The notes: generated by a model from the letters alone, not told the origin. A stretch of DNA of 64,000 nucleotides from Ramlibacter pinisoli (GCF_009758015.1 NZ_WSEL01000009.1:1351501-1415500), one strand, 5' to 3'. Positions 1 through 9,017 are shown, counted from the first letter of the stretch. Made by a program: numbers and translations.

Positions 1-1
1 G

Positions 2-472
2 GCCGACGCGCCGGGCGACGCCCGGCCGGTGGAACTGCAGCAGCTGGCGCGCGAGGCCGTCGCCGAGGTGCTGCCGCAGGCCCACGAGCGCCGCATCGAC
101 GTCGGCCTGGCCACCGAACGCGAGGCGCAGGTGCGCGGCCGCCACGATGCGCTGCTGGTGCTGCTGCGCAACCTGCTGGAGAACGCGGTCAAGTACGCGC
201 CCGAGGGCGGCCGGGTCGACATCGCCATCGAACCCGCGGCCGGCGGCGGCGTCGCGCTGGTGGTCGAGGACAACGGGCCCGGCATCGCCGAGGCGGAGCG
301 CGCCCGCGTGTTCGACCGCTTCTACCGCACCCCCGACGCCACCGGCCCCGGCAGCGGCCTGGGCCTGGCCATCGTGCGGACGGTGGCGGAACGCCACGGC
401 GCCACGGTGGACCTGGGGCGGTCCGAGCGGCTGGGGGGATTACGGGTCGAGGTGCGGTTCCCGGCCGCCTGA
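2..472 (+). CDS. Sensor histidine kinase, C-terminal part (truncated by window edge)
   Basis: The frame is open from the window's first bases, so the true start lies upstream. What remains is the ATP-binding (HATPase_c) half of a two-component sensor kinase. The N box is seen as LLRNLLENAVKYAP, the G1 box as VEDNGPGI, an F box around FDRFYR, and the G2 box as GSGLGLAIV. The sensing and HisKA regions are outside the window, so the signal is unknown. The order of the boxes and the ending soon after G2 are typical of EnvZ/QseC-like kinases, and a response regulator gene may sit just upstream. Confidence 0.9.
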   Translation, partial: ADAPGDARPVELQQLAREAVAEVLPQAHERRIDVGLATEREAQVRGRHDALLVLLRNLLENAVKYAPEGGRVDIAIEPAAGGGVALVVEDNGPGIAEAERARVFDRFYRTPDATGPGSGLGLAIVRTVAERHGATVDLGRSERLGGLRVEVRFPAA

Positions 473-595
473 CGGCCGCCGTCGTCCGGCGCGGCGGCGC
501 ACGCACGATCGACATGTCGGGCGCTCCAGGCGTCACGCCGGTCGCTCCAGGGGTCATGCCGCGTCCCAGGAGTCGTGCCGGGCGTCCCAGGAGTT

Positions 596-690
596 GTCAT
601 GCCGGGCTCGACCCGGCATCCATCTCCTGAACCCGGATCGGACACGGACCGCGAACCGGAAATGGATTGCGGGTCAAGCCCGCAATGACG
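596..690. repeat. Palindromic intergenic repeat (REP-like), copy 1
   Basis: One arm is GTCATGCCGGGCTCGACCCG followed by GCATCCATCTCC. After about 35 variable bases comes the other arm, GGATTGCGGGTCAAGCCCGC and AATGACG. Each arm is itself a hairpin, and the two arms are inverted relatives of one another. The same two-arm layout recurs at about ten other places in this window. Confidence 0.85.
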
Positions 691-764
691 ACGCCCGGAA
701 AGGATTCGCCAACGGCTTCGGCCGCAAGCACGCCCGCCCCACGGGCCGCGGCCTTCACCCCGTG

Positions 765-815
765 AAGCTCCGCCCCCTCTCCCCCTCGGGGGAGAGGGTT
801 GGGGTGAGGGGGTTC
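765..815. repeat. C/G-rich hairpin repeat, copy 1
   Basis: It contains CCCCCTCTCCCCCTCGGGGG then AGAGGGTTGGGGTGAGGGGG, forming a CTCTCCCCC/GGGGGAGAG stem. A copy in the opposite orientation lies at 7526-7575, including the flanking AAGCTCCGCC / GGCGGAGCTT ends. Such hairpins are common dispersed intergenic repeats in proteobacteria. Confidence 0.75.
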
Positions 816-891
816 CCTGCTCGGGTCTTAAGCCCCCCCTAAGCACGAGACACGATATTCCATTTAACCCCAATCCCTCCCAGAGGACCAC

Positions 892-2343
892 ATGAACATC
901 TCCCTCAAAGCCGCCCCGCTCGTCCTCGCCCTGGCCGCCGCCGGTTTCGGTGGCGCCGCGGGCAACGCGCTGCTGCAGCACCACGCCAACGCCGCCGTCC
1001 CGGCCGCCACCGCCCCTGCGGCGCCGGTCGCGCCCGTGGCCGCCGCCAACACCCTGCCCGACTTCGCCCGCATCACCGAGCGCTACGGCCCGGCCGTGGT
1101 CAACATCAGCGTCAGCGGCATGCGCAAGGCCTCGGCCGCCGACCTGGGCGACGACGACGACCCGGCCGACTTCCTGCGCCGCTTCCAGCAGGGACCGCGC
1201 GGCGGCCAGCGCAGCGTGCCGGTGGCCGGCCTGGGCTCGGGCTTCATCGTCAGCGCCGACGGCCTGGTCCTGACCAACGCGCACGTGGTGCAGGACGCCA
1301 GCGAAGTGACCGTCAAGCTCACCGACCGGCGCGAGTTCCGCGCCAAGGTGCTGGGCAGCGACGCCCGCACCGACGTGGCCGTGCTCAAGATCGACGCCAG
1401 CAACCTGCCGGTGGTACAGCTGGGCGACGTGAAGGCGCTGCGCGCCGGCGAGTGGGTGGCTGCCATCGGCTCGCCGTTCGGCTTCGAGAACACCGTCACC
1501 GCCGGCGTGGTGAGCGCCAAGGGCCGCACGCTGCCCAGCGACAGCGCGGTGCCCTTCATCCAGACCGACGTGGCCGTCAACCCCGGCAACTCGGGCGGTC
1601 CGCTGTTCAACTCGCGCGGCGAGGTGGTCGGCATCAACTCGCAGATCTACAGCCGCTCCGGCGGCTACCAGGGCGTGTCGTTCGCGATCCCGATCGATCT
1701 CGCCCAGCGGGTGCAGCAGCAGATCGTGGCGACCGGCAAGGTGCAGCACGCACGGCTGGGCGTGACGGTGCAGGAGGTGAACCAGGCGCTCGCCGACTCG
1801 TTCAAGCTCGACAAGCCCGAAGGCGCGCTGATCGCCGGCGTCGAGAAGGGCGGCCCGGCCGACAAGGCCGGCCTGAAGCCGGGCGACGTGGTGCGCACGG
1901 TCAACGGCCAGCCGGTGGTCGCCTCGGGCGACCTGCCGGCGGCGCTGGGCACCGCCAACCCGGGCGACAAGGTCAAGCTGCAGGTGCTGCGCCAGGGCCA
2001 GCAGGTCGACGTCACGGCGACCCTGGCGGCGGCCAACGAGAAGGTGGCCGCCGCGGCCGAGGCGCAGGGACCGGCGGCGCAGGGCCGCCTCGGCCTGGCG
2101 CTGCGTCCGCTCGACCGTGACGAGCAGCGCGAGGTCGGCCAGGCCGGCCTGCTGGTACAGGACGTGGCGGGCGCCGCCGCGCGCGCCGGTGTCCAGCCCG
2201 GCGACGTGGTGCTGGCCATCAACGGCAGCCCGGCCACCTCGGTCGACCAGGTGCGCTCGGCCGTGGCCAAGTCCGAAAAGTCGGTCGCGCTGCTGATCCA
2301 GCGCGGCGAGGACCGGCTGTTCGTGCCGGTGCGGCTGGGCTGA
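892..2343 (+). CDS. htrA: HtrA/Do-family periplasmic serine protease
   Basis: A 483-residue DegP/DegQ/MucD-type protease and chaperone that would act on misfolded proteins in the periplasm. The N-terminus has a hydrophobic stretch at about residues 8-24, a signal peptide or anchor. The trypsin-like domain carries the full triad: H131 (LTNAHVV), D161 (TDVAVLKID) and S234 (GNSGGPL). Two PDZ domains follow at roughly 285-380 and 390-480. The ATG at 892 has an AGAGGA-type ribosome site just upstream. A strong intrinsic terminator sits 65 bases after the stop, inside the 3' end of the convergent gene. DegP, DegQ and MucD cannot be told apart from sequence alone. Confidence 0.95.
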   Translation: MNISLKAAPLVLALAAAGFGGAAGNALLQHHANAAVPAATAPAAPVAPVAAANTLPDFARITERYGPAVVNISVSGMRKASAADLGDDDDPADFLRRFQQGPRGGQRSVPVAGLGSGFIVSADGLVLTNAHVVQDASEVTVKLTDRREFRAKVLGSDARTDVAVLKIDASNLPVVQLGDVKALRAGEWVAAIGSPFGFENTVTAGVVSAKGRTLPSDSAVPFIQTDVAVNPGNSGGPLFNSRGEVVGINSQIYSRSGGYQGVSFAIPIDLAQRVQQQIVATGKVQHARLGVTVQEVNQALADSFKLDKPEGALIAGVEKGGPADKAGLKPGDVVRTVNGQPVVASGDLPAALGTANPGDKVKLQVLRQGQQVDVTATLAAANEKVAAAAEAQGPAAQGRLGLALRPLDRDEQREVGQAGLLVQDVAGAAARAGVQPGDVVLAINGSPATSVDQVRSAVAKSEKSVALLIQRGEDRLFVPVRLG

Positions 2344-2358
2344 CGCCAGCCGCGCCGC

Positions 2359-3555
2359 TCAGGCCGGAGCCGGCTCGCGCGGGCGGGCGGTCCCGGTCTC
2401 GCGACGAGGGCCGCGCTTGCGGCCCTTTTTCTTTGGGTCCAGGGCGACCAGGCTGCCGGCCAGCTGGCCTTCCAGCGTGCGCTCCAGCCGGCCCTGCAGC
2501 AGCGCCAGCACGGCGGCCTCCTGCAGGCGCAGCGCGCCTTCGTCGGCCAGGGCATCGGCCACCTCGTCGCGGATGTGCAGCAGCAGCTCACCTTCCGCGT
2601 AGGCCTGCAGCACCTCCGGATGCACGTAGCACTTGCGGCAGATCGCCGGCGTGTTGCCCAGCCGTGCCGCGACCTTCTCGATCGCCTCGCGCACGTTTTT
2701 CTTCAGCCCCGCCTGGGTCTCGACCCGCTCGACTTCCTGCAGGGCCAGCGCGGCCATGACGGTGCCGGCCCAGGTGCGGAAGTCCTTGGCCGTGATGTCG
2801 CGGCCGCTGATCTCGCGCAGGTAGGCATTGACGTCGGACGAGGTGACCTCGCGCAGTTCGCCGTCGTCGTCGCGGTACTGGAACAGGCGCTGGCCGGGCA
2901 GTTCCTGGCAGGCCCGCACCACCTTGGCCACGCGCCGATCCCTCAGCTGCAGCCTCCAGGCCTTGCCGCTCTTGCCCTTGAACTCGAAGCGCAGCTGGGC
3001 GCCCTCGACCGCGACGTGCCGGTTGCGCAAGGTCGTCAGGCCGTAGCTCTTGTTCTCGCGGGCGTAGTCGTCGTTGCCCACGCGGATGAGCGTGGTCTCC
3101 AGCAGGTGCACCACCGCGGCCAGCACCTTCTCGCGCGGCAGTCCGCGCAGCGCCATGTGGCGGGCGATCGCCGCGCGCAGCGCGGGCAGGGCCTGCGCGA
3201 ACGCCAGCATGTGCTCGTACTTGGTCTCCTCGCGCACCTCGCGGAAGCGCGGGTGGTAGCGGTACTGCTTGCGGCCGCGGGCGTCGCGGCCGGTGGCCTG
3301 CAGGTGGCCGTTGGCCGAGGTGCAGATCCAGACGTCGGTCCAGGCCGGCGGAATGGCCAGCTTGCGGATGCGCTCCAGCGTGCGCTCGTCCGCCACCGCG
3401 TCGCCGTCCGGCTTGCGATAGGCAAAACCGTCGCCACGCGCGGTGCGGGCGATGCCGGGCTGCTCATCCGTGACGTGGCGCAGGCCCGCGGCCCGCGCCG
3501 TTTCCTCGGGATCATCGGCCGTCGCGTTGCTCGTGTCCTGGTCGGTGGCGCCCAT
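2359..3555 (-). CDS. DNA topoisomerase IB
   Basis: A 398-residue eukaryote/poxvirus-like topoisomerase IB that nicks and relaxes supercoiled DNA. The N-terminal region is followed by the DNA-binding part QYRYHPRFREVREETKYEHM. Catalytic landmarks are R158 (LIRVGN), R260 (KDFRTW) and the tyrosine nucleophile Y310 in the CRKCYVHP motif. The length fits bacterial members (about 340-400). I chose the ATG at 3555 because the upstream part of the frame (to 3738) is low-complexity and runs into the promoter region of the divergent kinase. The C-terminus is basic (DPKKKGRKRGP); its DNA doubles as a terminator for htrA. No partner gene is evident; these usually stand alone. Confidence 0.92.
   Translation of the reverse strand: MGATDQDTSNATADDPEETARAAGLRHVTDEQPGIARTARGDGFAYRKPDGDAVADERTLERIRKLAIPPAWTDVWICTSANGHLQATGRDARGRKQYRYHPRFREVREETKYEHMLAFAQALPALRAAIARHMALRGLPREKVLAAVVHLLETTLIRVGNDDYARENKSYGLTTLRNRHVAVEGAQLRFEFKGKSGKAWRLQLRDRRVAKVVRACQELPGQRLFQYRDDDGELREVTSSDVNAYLREISGRDITAKDFRTWAGTVMAALALQEVERVETQAGLKKNVREAIEKVAARLGNTPAICRKCYVHPEVLQAYAEGELLLHIRDEVADALADEGALRLQEAAVLALLQGRLERTLEGQLAGSLVALDPKKKGRKRGPRRETGTARPREPAPA
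2408..2430 (+). terminator. Rho-independent terminator of htrA, nested in the antisense coding sequence
   Basis: GGGCCGC, a GCTT loop, GCGGCCC, then TTTTT: a perfect 7-bp stem with a tetraloop and a T-run reading on the plus strand, 65 bases past the htrA stop. It lies within the last codons of the convergent topoisomerase gene, where it encodes the lysine/arginine-rich tail. Confidence 0.85.
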
Positions 3556-3743
3556 GGGTTGCCTGCGTGGAGCGCCATGGTGCGGCAGTCCGCCTTGTTG
3601 AGCCGTAGGACGCGGACGGGGATGGCCCGGCGGCGATGCCGACAAGCCACTGTCGTGCTGCACCGCCGCCCGAGCGCGGCCGATAATGTGCATGCGCGCA
3701 CCACGGACTTGCCAGCACCTGCGACCACGACCCGCCACTCGAC

Positions 3744-5243
3744 TTGACCGAACAACGCCCTCCTTCGAAGACGCCCGTCGAGCATCGCCTGCAACTGCTC
3801 ATCGAAGCTGTTGTCGACTACGGCATCTTCCTGCTCGACCTGGACGGCAACGTGGTGTCGTGGAACAGCGGCGCCCAGAAGCTCAAGGGCTACACGCGCG
3901 ACGAGATCGTCGGCCGCCACTTCTCGGTGTTCTACCCGCCCGAGGTCAACGCCACCGGCTGGCCGCAGGAGGAACTGCGCCGGGCCGCACGCGACGGCCG
4001 CTTCGAGGACGAGGGCTGGCGGGTGCGCAAGGACGGCAGCCGCTTCTGGGCCAACATCGTCCTCACCGCGCTGCACGAGCCGTCCACCGGCGAGCTGACC
4101 GGCTTCGCCAAGGTCACCCGCGACCTGACCGAGCGCCGCCAGCACGAGGAGGCCCTGCGCACCAGCGAGGAGCGGTTCCGGCTGCTGGTGGACAGCATCC
4201 GCGACCACGCCATCTTCATCCTCGACCCCACCGGCCTGGTGCGCAGCTGGAACACCGGCGCCGAGGCCATCCTCGGCTATTCGGTCGACGACATCCTGGG
4301 CCGCCACTTCGGCGTGTTCTTCACTGACCCGGATCGCGAGGCCGGCAAGCCGGCCGCCGAACTCGTCGCCGCCCGCGCCCACGGCCGCACCGAGGAGGAA
4401 GGCTGGCGCGTGCGGCAGGACGGCAGCCGCTTCTGGGCCAAGGTGGTGGTGACCGCCGTGTACGGCCGCACGGGCGACCTGGTGGGCTACGCCAAGGTCA
4501 CGCAGGACCTCACCCAGCGGCGCAAGCTCGAGGAACTGGAGCGCTCCACCCAGCGCATGAACGAATTCCTCGCGATGCTGGCGCACGAGCTGCGCAACCC
4601 GCTGGCGCCGATCCGCAACTCGGTCACCCTGCTCCAGCTGGACAAGACGGCCTCGCCCACCGCGGTGCGGGTGCGCGACGTCATCGACCGGCAGCTCACG
4701 CAGCTGACCCGCCTGGTCGACGACCTGCTGGACGTGTCCCGGCTGACCACCGGCAAGATCAAGCTGCGCCTGGAGCGGGTGCGCGTCGCCCAGGTGGTCG
4801 AGCGCAGCATCGAGACCGTGCGGCCGCTGATCGAGCAGCGCCGCCATGCACTGGAGGTGGACCTGCCGCAGGACGACCCGCTCGACGTCGACGGCGACAG
4901 CACCCGGCTGGCGCAGGTGGTGCAGAACCTGCTGGTCAACGCGGCCAAGTACACGCCCGACGGCGGGCGCCTGCGCATCGCGGCGCAGCGCGAGGGCAGG
5001 CACGTGGTGGTGCGGGTGGCCGACAACGGGCGCGGCATCCCGCGCGAGGAGATCGAGCGCATCTTCGACCTGTTCGCCCAGGGCGTGGCGGGCCTGGCCT
5101 CGGCCACCGACAGCGGCCTGGGCGTCGGCCTGGCGCTGGCGCGCGGCATCGTGCAACTGCACGGGGGCACGATGCGGGTGGACAGCGCCGGCGCCGGCCA
5201 GGGCGCCGAGTTCTCATTCCGGCTGCCGGCGCCGCGCGGCTGA
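3744..5243 (+). CDS. PAS-PAS sensor histidine kinase (soluble)
   Basis: A 499-residue cytoplasmic two-component kinase. Two PAS domains, about residues 15-130 and 145-258, share the pattern EEGWRVR(K/Q)DGSRFWA and so probably arose by duplication. HisKA follows with the phospho-acceptor H281 in MLAHELRNPLAP, then HATPase_c with NLLVNAAKYTP, VADNGRGI and GVGLALARGIV. There is no membrane segment and no receiver domain, and no response regulator gene is adjacent, so it is probably an orphan kinase. The start is a TTG at 3744; the first PAS domain begins soon after, leaving little room for another start. It is divergent from the topoisomerase gene. Confidence 0.93.
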   Translation: MTEQRPPSKTPVEHRLQLLIEAVVDYGIFLLDLDGNVVSWNSGAQKLKGYTRDEIVGRHFSVFYPPEVNATGWPQEELRRAARDGRFEDEGWRVRKDGSRFWANIVLTALHEPSTGELTGFAKVTRDLTERRQHEEALRTSEERFRLLVDSIRDHAIFILDPTGLVRSWNTGAEAILGYSVDDILGRHFGVFFTDPDREAGKPAAELVAARAHGRTEEEGWRVRQDGSRFWAKVVVTAVYGRTGDLVGYAKVTQDLTQRRKLEELERSTQRMNEFLAMLAHELRNPLAPIRNSVTLLQLDKTASPTAVRVRDVIDRQLTQLTRLVDDLLDVSRLTTGKIKLRLERVRVAQVVERSIETVRPLIEQRRHALEVDLPQDDPLDVDGDSTRLAQVVQNLLVNAAKYTPDGGRLRIAAQREGRHVVVRVADNGRGIPREEIERIFDLFAQGVAGLASATDSGLGVGLALARGIVQLHGGTMRVDSAGAGQGAEFSFRLPAPRG

Positions 5244-5252
5244 ACCAGCGGC

Positions 5253-5843
5253 TCAGGCGGCGCCCAGCCTGGCCTGCAGCTCGGCCTCGTAGGCGCCGTC
5301 GACCAGGACGAACAGCATGCGGGCGGGCCGCCCCGACCGGTTGGCCCACGCATGGTTGGTGCCGCGCTGCACGACCACGCTGCCGGGCCGCAGCGCCACC
5401 TCGGCGTCGTCCAGCACCAGCGTGATCTCGCCCTCGATCACCACGCCGTAGTCCACCGTCTCGGTGCGGTGCATCAGCGGGTGCGGCGCGCCGGCAGCGG
5501 TGGTCGATGCCTGGGCATCACCGATCTCGGCGAACGCGCGCTTCGCGTGCGCCGCCATCGCGGCCAGCGAGGCCGGCGTCTCGGGCGGGATGTCGACGAA
5601 GCGGATGCGGGTGCCGTGGCGCGGCGGCGGCAACACCAGCGGCCCGAGAGTCGGATCGGCCCCGGCGCGGCCGACCGGGGCCGGGGCGCCGGCCGTGCTC
5701 CAGACCTCGTGGAACACGGTGCCCGGCACGGCGGCCACCTCGACGACGGTGGGCAGCGGGCCCTGCTGCGCGACGACGGCCTTGCCGTCCGCATCGTGGC
5801 CGGTGACGACGCGGTGGATGGGCGGAAACGGGCTGGCAGCCAT
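5253..5843 (-). CDS. Cupin-domain protein
   Basis: A 196-residue protein with a C-terminal cupin barrel: VIEGEITLVLDDAEV, then LRPGSVVVQRGTNHAWANRS. The pattern VIEGE and the proline/glycine-rich GDxVxxxGxxHxW-like segment match small cupins that sit beside oxidoreductase or regulator genes. The cupin 1 motif has few histidines (HRTETVDYGVVIEGE), so metal binding is uncertain. I took the ATG at 5843, which has GGAG nine bases upstream, rather than the longer open frame. It converges with the preceding kinase, leaving only nine bases between stops. Its function is not known. Confidence 0.85.
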   Translation of the reverse strand: MAASPFPPIHRVVTGHDADGKAVVAQQGPLPTVVEVAAVPGTVFHEVWSTAGAPAPVGRAGADPTLGPLVLPPPRHGTRIRFVDIPPETPASLAAMAAHAKRAFAEIGDAQASTTAAGAPHPLMHRTETVDYGVVIEGEITLVLDDAEVALRPGSVVVQRGTNHAWANRSGRPARMLFVLVDGAYEAELQARLGAA

Positions 5844-5923
5844 GTGGGAGCACTCCACGGTCGGGCGCCTGGCGCCCCTGGCAGATCCGCCCAGCATACG
5901 GGGCCCGGCCTACCTTCCAACCC

Positions 5924-6017
5924 GTCATTGCGGGCTCGACCCGCAATCCATCTGCTGTCCGTGGTCCGGGCGTGGCCTCGTTCCGGAGATGGATGCCGGG
6001 TCGAGCCCGGCATGACG
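5924..6017. repeat. Palindromic intergenic repeat, copy 2
   Basis: It begins GTCATTGCGGGCTCGACCCG and ends TGCCGGGTCGAGCCCGGCAT plus GACG. The two arms are hairpins of related sequence, in the opposite orientation to copy 1. Confidence 0.85.
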
Positions 6018-6106
6018 ACTCACAGGGTCGGCCCGGCATGACGACTCACAGGGTCGGCCCGGCATGACGACTCATAGGGTCGGGCCCGGCATGACGACTT
6101 TCAGGG
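6011..6106. repeat. Short tandem array, 26-bp unit
   Basis: The unit CATGACGACTCACAGGGTCG plus GCCCGG occurs at 6011, 6037 and 6063 (the third has one inserted base and one substitution), then a partial unit at 6090. It appears to have grown out of the right arm of the palindromic repeat before it. Confidence 0.85.
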
Positions 6107-6130
6107 AGGAGCACGGCCTCCCCCGACCCC

Positions 6131-6224
6131 GTCATTGCGGGCTCGACCCGCAATCCATCTCCCATCCGTGGGCCGGGTGTGGCCTCGTTCCGGAGGTGGA
6201 TGCCGCGTCGAGCCCGGCATGACG
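6131..6224. repeat. Palindromic intergenic repeat, copy 3
   Basis: Same layout as copy 2: GTCATTGCGGGCTCGACCCG at the left, and CGTCGAGCCCGGCATGACG at the right with one base change in the right stem. Confidence 0.8.
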
Positions 6225-6279
6225 GCTCCGAGGATCCGGCCTCGGCAGCAGCCCCGCAGCCGGGCGTTAGCATCGGCAC

Positions 6280-7476
6280 ATGGCCTTCCGTCCCATCATC
6301 ACGAGCCTGCTCGACAACGACCTGTACAAGTTCACCATGTGGCAGGCGATGCTGCATCGGTTCCCGCAGACCTCGGCCGAGTACGAGTTCATGTGCCGCA
6401 AGAAGCCGGCCTTCCCGCTGGCCCACCTGGTGGACGAGGTGAACGAGCAGCTCGACCACCTGTGCACGCTGCGCTTCCAGGAGGACGAACTGGCCTACCT
6501 GGCGGGCCTGCGCTTCATCAAGTCGGACTTCGTCGATTTCCTGCGCCTGTTCCAGTTCCAGCGCCGCTTCATCCGGGCCTGGGCCGATGGCGAGCACCTG
6601 CGCATCCGGGCGGTCGGGCCGCAGGTCCACGTGATGGACTTCGAGATCCACGTGCTGTCGCTGGTCAACGAGCTGTACTTCCGCCGCGTCGACCAGGAGG
6701 AGGCTGTGCAGGTCGGGCGCGAGCGGCTGGTCGCCAAGATGGCGGCGCTGCAGGCGGTGGCCGACCAGCCGCCGCGCAACTTCCCGCTCGAGGTGTTCGA
6801 CTTCGGCGTGCGCCGGCGTTTCTCCGGCGCCTGGCAGCGCGAGGTGGTGACCATGCTGCGCGACCGGCTGCCGCAGGTGTTCAAGGGCACCTCCAATGTG
6901 CTGCTCGCGCGCGACCTGGGCCTGGTTCCCATCGGCACGATGGCGCACGAGTACATGCAGACCTACCAGGCGCTGGGGGTGCGCCTGCGCGACTTCCAGC
7001 GCGCCGCGCTCGAGGGCTGGGTGCAGGAATACCGCGGCGACCTGGGCACCGCGCTCACCGACGTCGTGGGCATGGACGCCTTCCTGGCCGACTTCGACCT
7101 GTACTTCGCCAAGCTGTTCGACGGCCTGCGGCACGACTCGGGCGATCCCATCGCCTGGGGCGAGAAGGCGCTCGCGCACTACCGCAAGCTGCGCATCGAG
7201 CCGGTGACCAAGCGGCTGGTGTTCTCCGACGGCCTGGACGTGCCGCGCGTGCTGCAGATCTACGACGCCTTCGCCGACCGCGTGCCCACCGGCTTCGGCA
7301 TCGGCACCAACCTCACCAACGACGTCGGCCACGAGCCGATCCAGATCGTGATGAAGCTGGCGGTCGCCAACGGCCAGACCGTGGCCAAGCTGTCCGACGC
7401 GCCCGGCAAGGTGCAGAGCCAGGACGAGACGTTCCTGGCGTACCTCAGGCAGGTGTTCAACGTGCCGACGCCCTGA
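6280..7476 (+). CDS. pncB: Nicotinate phosphoribosyltransferase
   Basis: A 398-residue enzyme that joins nicotinate to phosphoribosyl pyrophosphate, with ATP hydrolysis, in the NAD salvage (Preiss-Handler) pathway. It matches the family throughout: the start [16 protein letters not shown], the segment [10 protein letters not shown] with H223 at the position of the phosphorylated histidine, and the phosphate-binding portion GLRHDSGDP through [12 protein letters not shown]. The length is normal for bacterial PncB. It stands alone between two repeat-bearing gaps. Confidence is high because the whole protein is recognisable. Confidence 0.96.
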   Translation: MAFRPIITSLLDNDLYKFTMWQAMLHRFPQTSAEYEFMCRKKPAFPLAHLVDEVNEQLDHLCTLRFQEDELAYLAGLRFIKSDFVDFLRLFQFQRRFIRAWADGEHLRIRAVGPQVHVMDFEIHVLSLVNELYFRRVDQEEAVQVGRERLVAKMAALQAVADQPPRNFPLEVFDFGVRRRFSGAWQREVVTMLRDRLPQVFKGTSNVLLARDLGLVPIGTMAHEYMQTYQALGVRLRDFQRAALEGWVQEYRGDLGTALTDVVGMDAFLADFDLYFAKLFDGLRHDSGDPIAWGEKALAHYRKLRIEPVTKRLVFSDGLDVPRVLQIYDAFADRVPTGFGIGTNLTNDVGHEPIQIVMKLAVANGQTVAKLSDAPGKVQSQDETFLAYLRQVFNVPTP

Positions 7477-7525
7477 GCTTTCATGTGGGTGTTGGTGGAG
7501 CACCCGCAGTCATCCCAAGCATGGA

Positions 7526-7575
7526 TCCCCCTCACCCCAACCCTCTCCCCCGGGGGGGAGAGGGGGCGGAGCTTG
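7526..7575. repeat. C/G-rich hairpin repeat, copy 2
   Basis: CCCCCTCACCCCAACCCTCT followed by a CCCCC/GGGGG hairpin and GGCGGAGCTT. It is the inverted counterpart of the element at 765-815 and lies 50 bases past the pncB stop. Confidence 0.75.
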
Positions 7576-7694
7576 AAGGTGCCGTAGCCGCGCCCGGTGG
7601 CCAGCACTGCGCGAGCGGACGCGCAGCGAGGGGCGCACGAATCATGCGCGGGGCCTCTTACAGGTTCAGCCCGCAGTGCGGGGTATGCCCGGCC

Positions 7695-7901
7695 TCAGCC
7701 GTGCTTCAGGTCCGTGAGCTCGTGCTGGAGATTTTCCACCCGCGAGTGGATGCGGCTCACGTCCTGCATGGCGGCGCGGATCTCGGCATAGGAGTCGCTC
7801 ATGGCGCGTAGGTGGTGGGCACGGCGGAGCGCTTCGGCTTCTTCCGCCCGGACGGTCGTCAGCTTCTCCTTGACGGAGTCGATGGTGGCTTGGTTCGGCA
7901 T
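7695..7901 (-). CDS. Small hypothetical coiled-coil protein
   Basis: A 68-residue charged protein, predicted by eye to be mostly helical with heptad-like spacing (VKEKLTTVRAEEAEALRRAH, then SRIHSRVENLQHELTDL). There is no signal peptide, membrane span or cysteine. No strong ribosome site is visible before the ATG at 7901, so reality as a gene is only moderately supported. I do not recognise a family. Confidence 0.5.
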   Translation of the reverse strand: MPNQATIDSVKEKLTTVRAEEAEALRRAHHLRAMSDSYAEIRAAMQDVSRIHSRVENLQHELTDLKHG

Positions 7902-8027
7902 GGCGGCAGTCTGGGCCCAACCGCGTAGTCAAACGTGTTACCGACCTCGGCGCAGACGATTCGGGATGCAAAAGCGTAGCCCGGCACTTGGGGCCACGCT
8001 GAAACATCGGTGGCCGGACAGGGCCGC

Positions 8028-9017
8028 TCAATCGCGCGGCAGCGCCTGCATCGCCAGCTCGTAGGAATGCAGCCGCGCCCGGTGGTCGAACACCTGCGAG
8101 GTGACCATCAGTTCGTCGGCGCCGGTGCGCGCGATGAACGCCTGCAGGCCGCGCCGCACGGTGGCCGGCGAGCCGATGGCGCTGCACGAGAGCACGTCGT
8201 CCAGCATGGCCCGGGCCTGCGGCGGCAGGGTCTGCAGGTAGCCGGGCACCGGGGGCGGCAGCTGGCTCGGGCGGCCGGTGCGCAGGTTGACGAACGCCTG
8301 CTGCATCGACGTAGCGAGCAGTTCAGCCTCCTCGTCGGTCTCGGCGGCGAACACGTTGAAGCCCAGCATCACGTATGGCCGCGCCAGCTGCGGCGACGGC
8401 CGGAAGGTGGTGCGGTAGATGTCGATGGCCTGCAGCATCTGCGCCGGCGCGAAGTGCGACGCGAACGCATAGGGCAAGCCCAGCATGGCGGCAAGCTGGG
8501 CACCGAACAGGCTGGAACCCAGGATCCACACCGGCACCTTCAGCCCCCGCCCCGGCACCGCGCGGATCGTCTGGCGCGGCTGGTCGGACATCAGGTCCAT
8601 CAGTTCCACCACGTCCTGCGGGAAGGCGTCGGGATCGGAGGCCAGGTCGCGGCGCAGCGCGCGGGCCGTGGCCTGGTCCGAGCCCGGCGCACGGCCGAGC
8701 CCGAGGTCGATGCGGCCCGGGTAGAGCGACTCGAGCGTGCCGAACTGCTCGGCGATCACCAGCGGCGAATGGTTGGGCAACATGATCCCGCCGGCGCCGA
8801 CCCGGATCGTGCGGGTGCCGCCGGCCACATGTCCGATCAGCACGGCCGTCGCGGCGCTGGCGATGCCGGGCATGCCGTGGTGCTCGGCCAGCCAGAAGCG
8901 GCGGTACCCCAGCCGTTCGGCGTGCTGCGCGAGCTCGAGCGAACGGCGGAACGAGGCGGCGGCATCGCTGCCCTCGGTGATGGGGGCGAGGTCGAGGACG
9001 GACAGGGCAGTGGGCAT
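8028..9017 (-). CDS. LLM-class flavin-dependent oxidoreductase (luciferase-like)
   Basis: A 329-residue TIM-barrel flavin enzyme of the bacterial luciferase-like superfamily, in the single-component MsnO8 subgroup. Signature segments are the N-terminal SVLDLAPI, then [19 protein letters not shown], then [14 protein letters not shown], and [13 protein letters not shown]. These proteins use reduced flavin to oxidise small organics, but the subgroup's substrates are mostly unknown. It is a single gene with no reductase alongside. The start ATG at 9017 places the first beta strand at residue 5, as usual. Confidence 0.92.
   Translation of the reverse strand: MPTALSVLDLAPITEGSDAAASFRRSLELAQHAERLGYRRFWLAEHHGMPGIASAATAVLIGHVAGGTRTIRVGAGGIMLPNHSPLVIAEQFGTLESLYPGRIDLGLGRAPGSDQATARALRRDLASDPDAFPQDVVELMDLMSDQPRQTIRAVPGRGLKVPVWILGSSLFGAQLAAMLGLPYAFASHFAPAQMLQAIDIYRTTFRPSPQLARPYVMLGFNVFAAETDEEAELLATSMQQAFVNLRTGRPSQLPPPVPGYLQTLPPQARAMLDDVLSCSAIGSPATVRRGLQAFIARTGADELMVTSQVFDHRARLHSYELAMQALPRD

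Larger units (their letters stand above)
473..891. other. Intergenic region upstream of htrA with two repeat elements
   Basis: This 419-base gap holds no gene I can support. It contains one copy of the ~100-bp palindromic repeat (596-690) and one copy of a C/G-rich hairpin repeat (765-815). The last 75 bases are less GC-rich and hold a patch around gatattccatttaac, a plausible place for the htrA promoter, though no clear sigma consensus is visible. Confidence 0.6.
5844..6279. other. Intergenic repeat-rich region before pncB
   Basis: This 436-base gap carries two full palindromic repeats (5924-6017 and 6131-6224) separated by a short tandem array (6011-6106). No gene is supported here. The pncB promoter presumably lies after 6225, but no consensus stands out. 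Confidence 0.7.

Noticed and set aside
3556..3743. N-terminal extension of the topoisomerase (open frame continues to 3738)
   Set aside because: The extension is low-complexity, overlaps the promoter region of the divergent kinase, and has no family similarity.
3036..5162. Long minus-strand open frame across the histidine kinase
   Set aside because: It is a shadow of the PAS-PAS kinase on the plus strand; no plausible start or motif is present.
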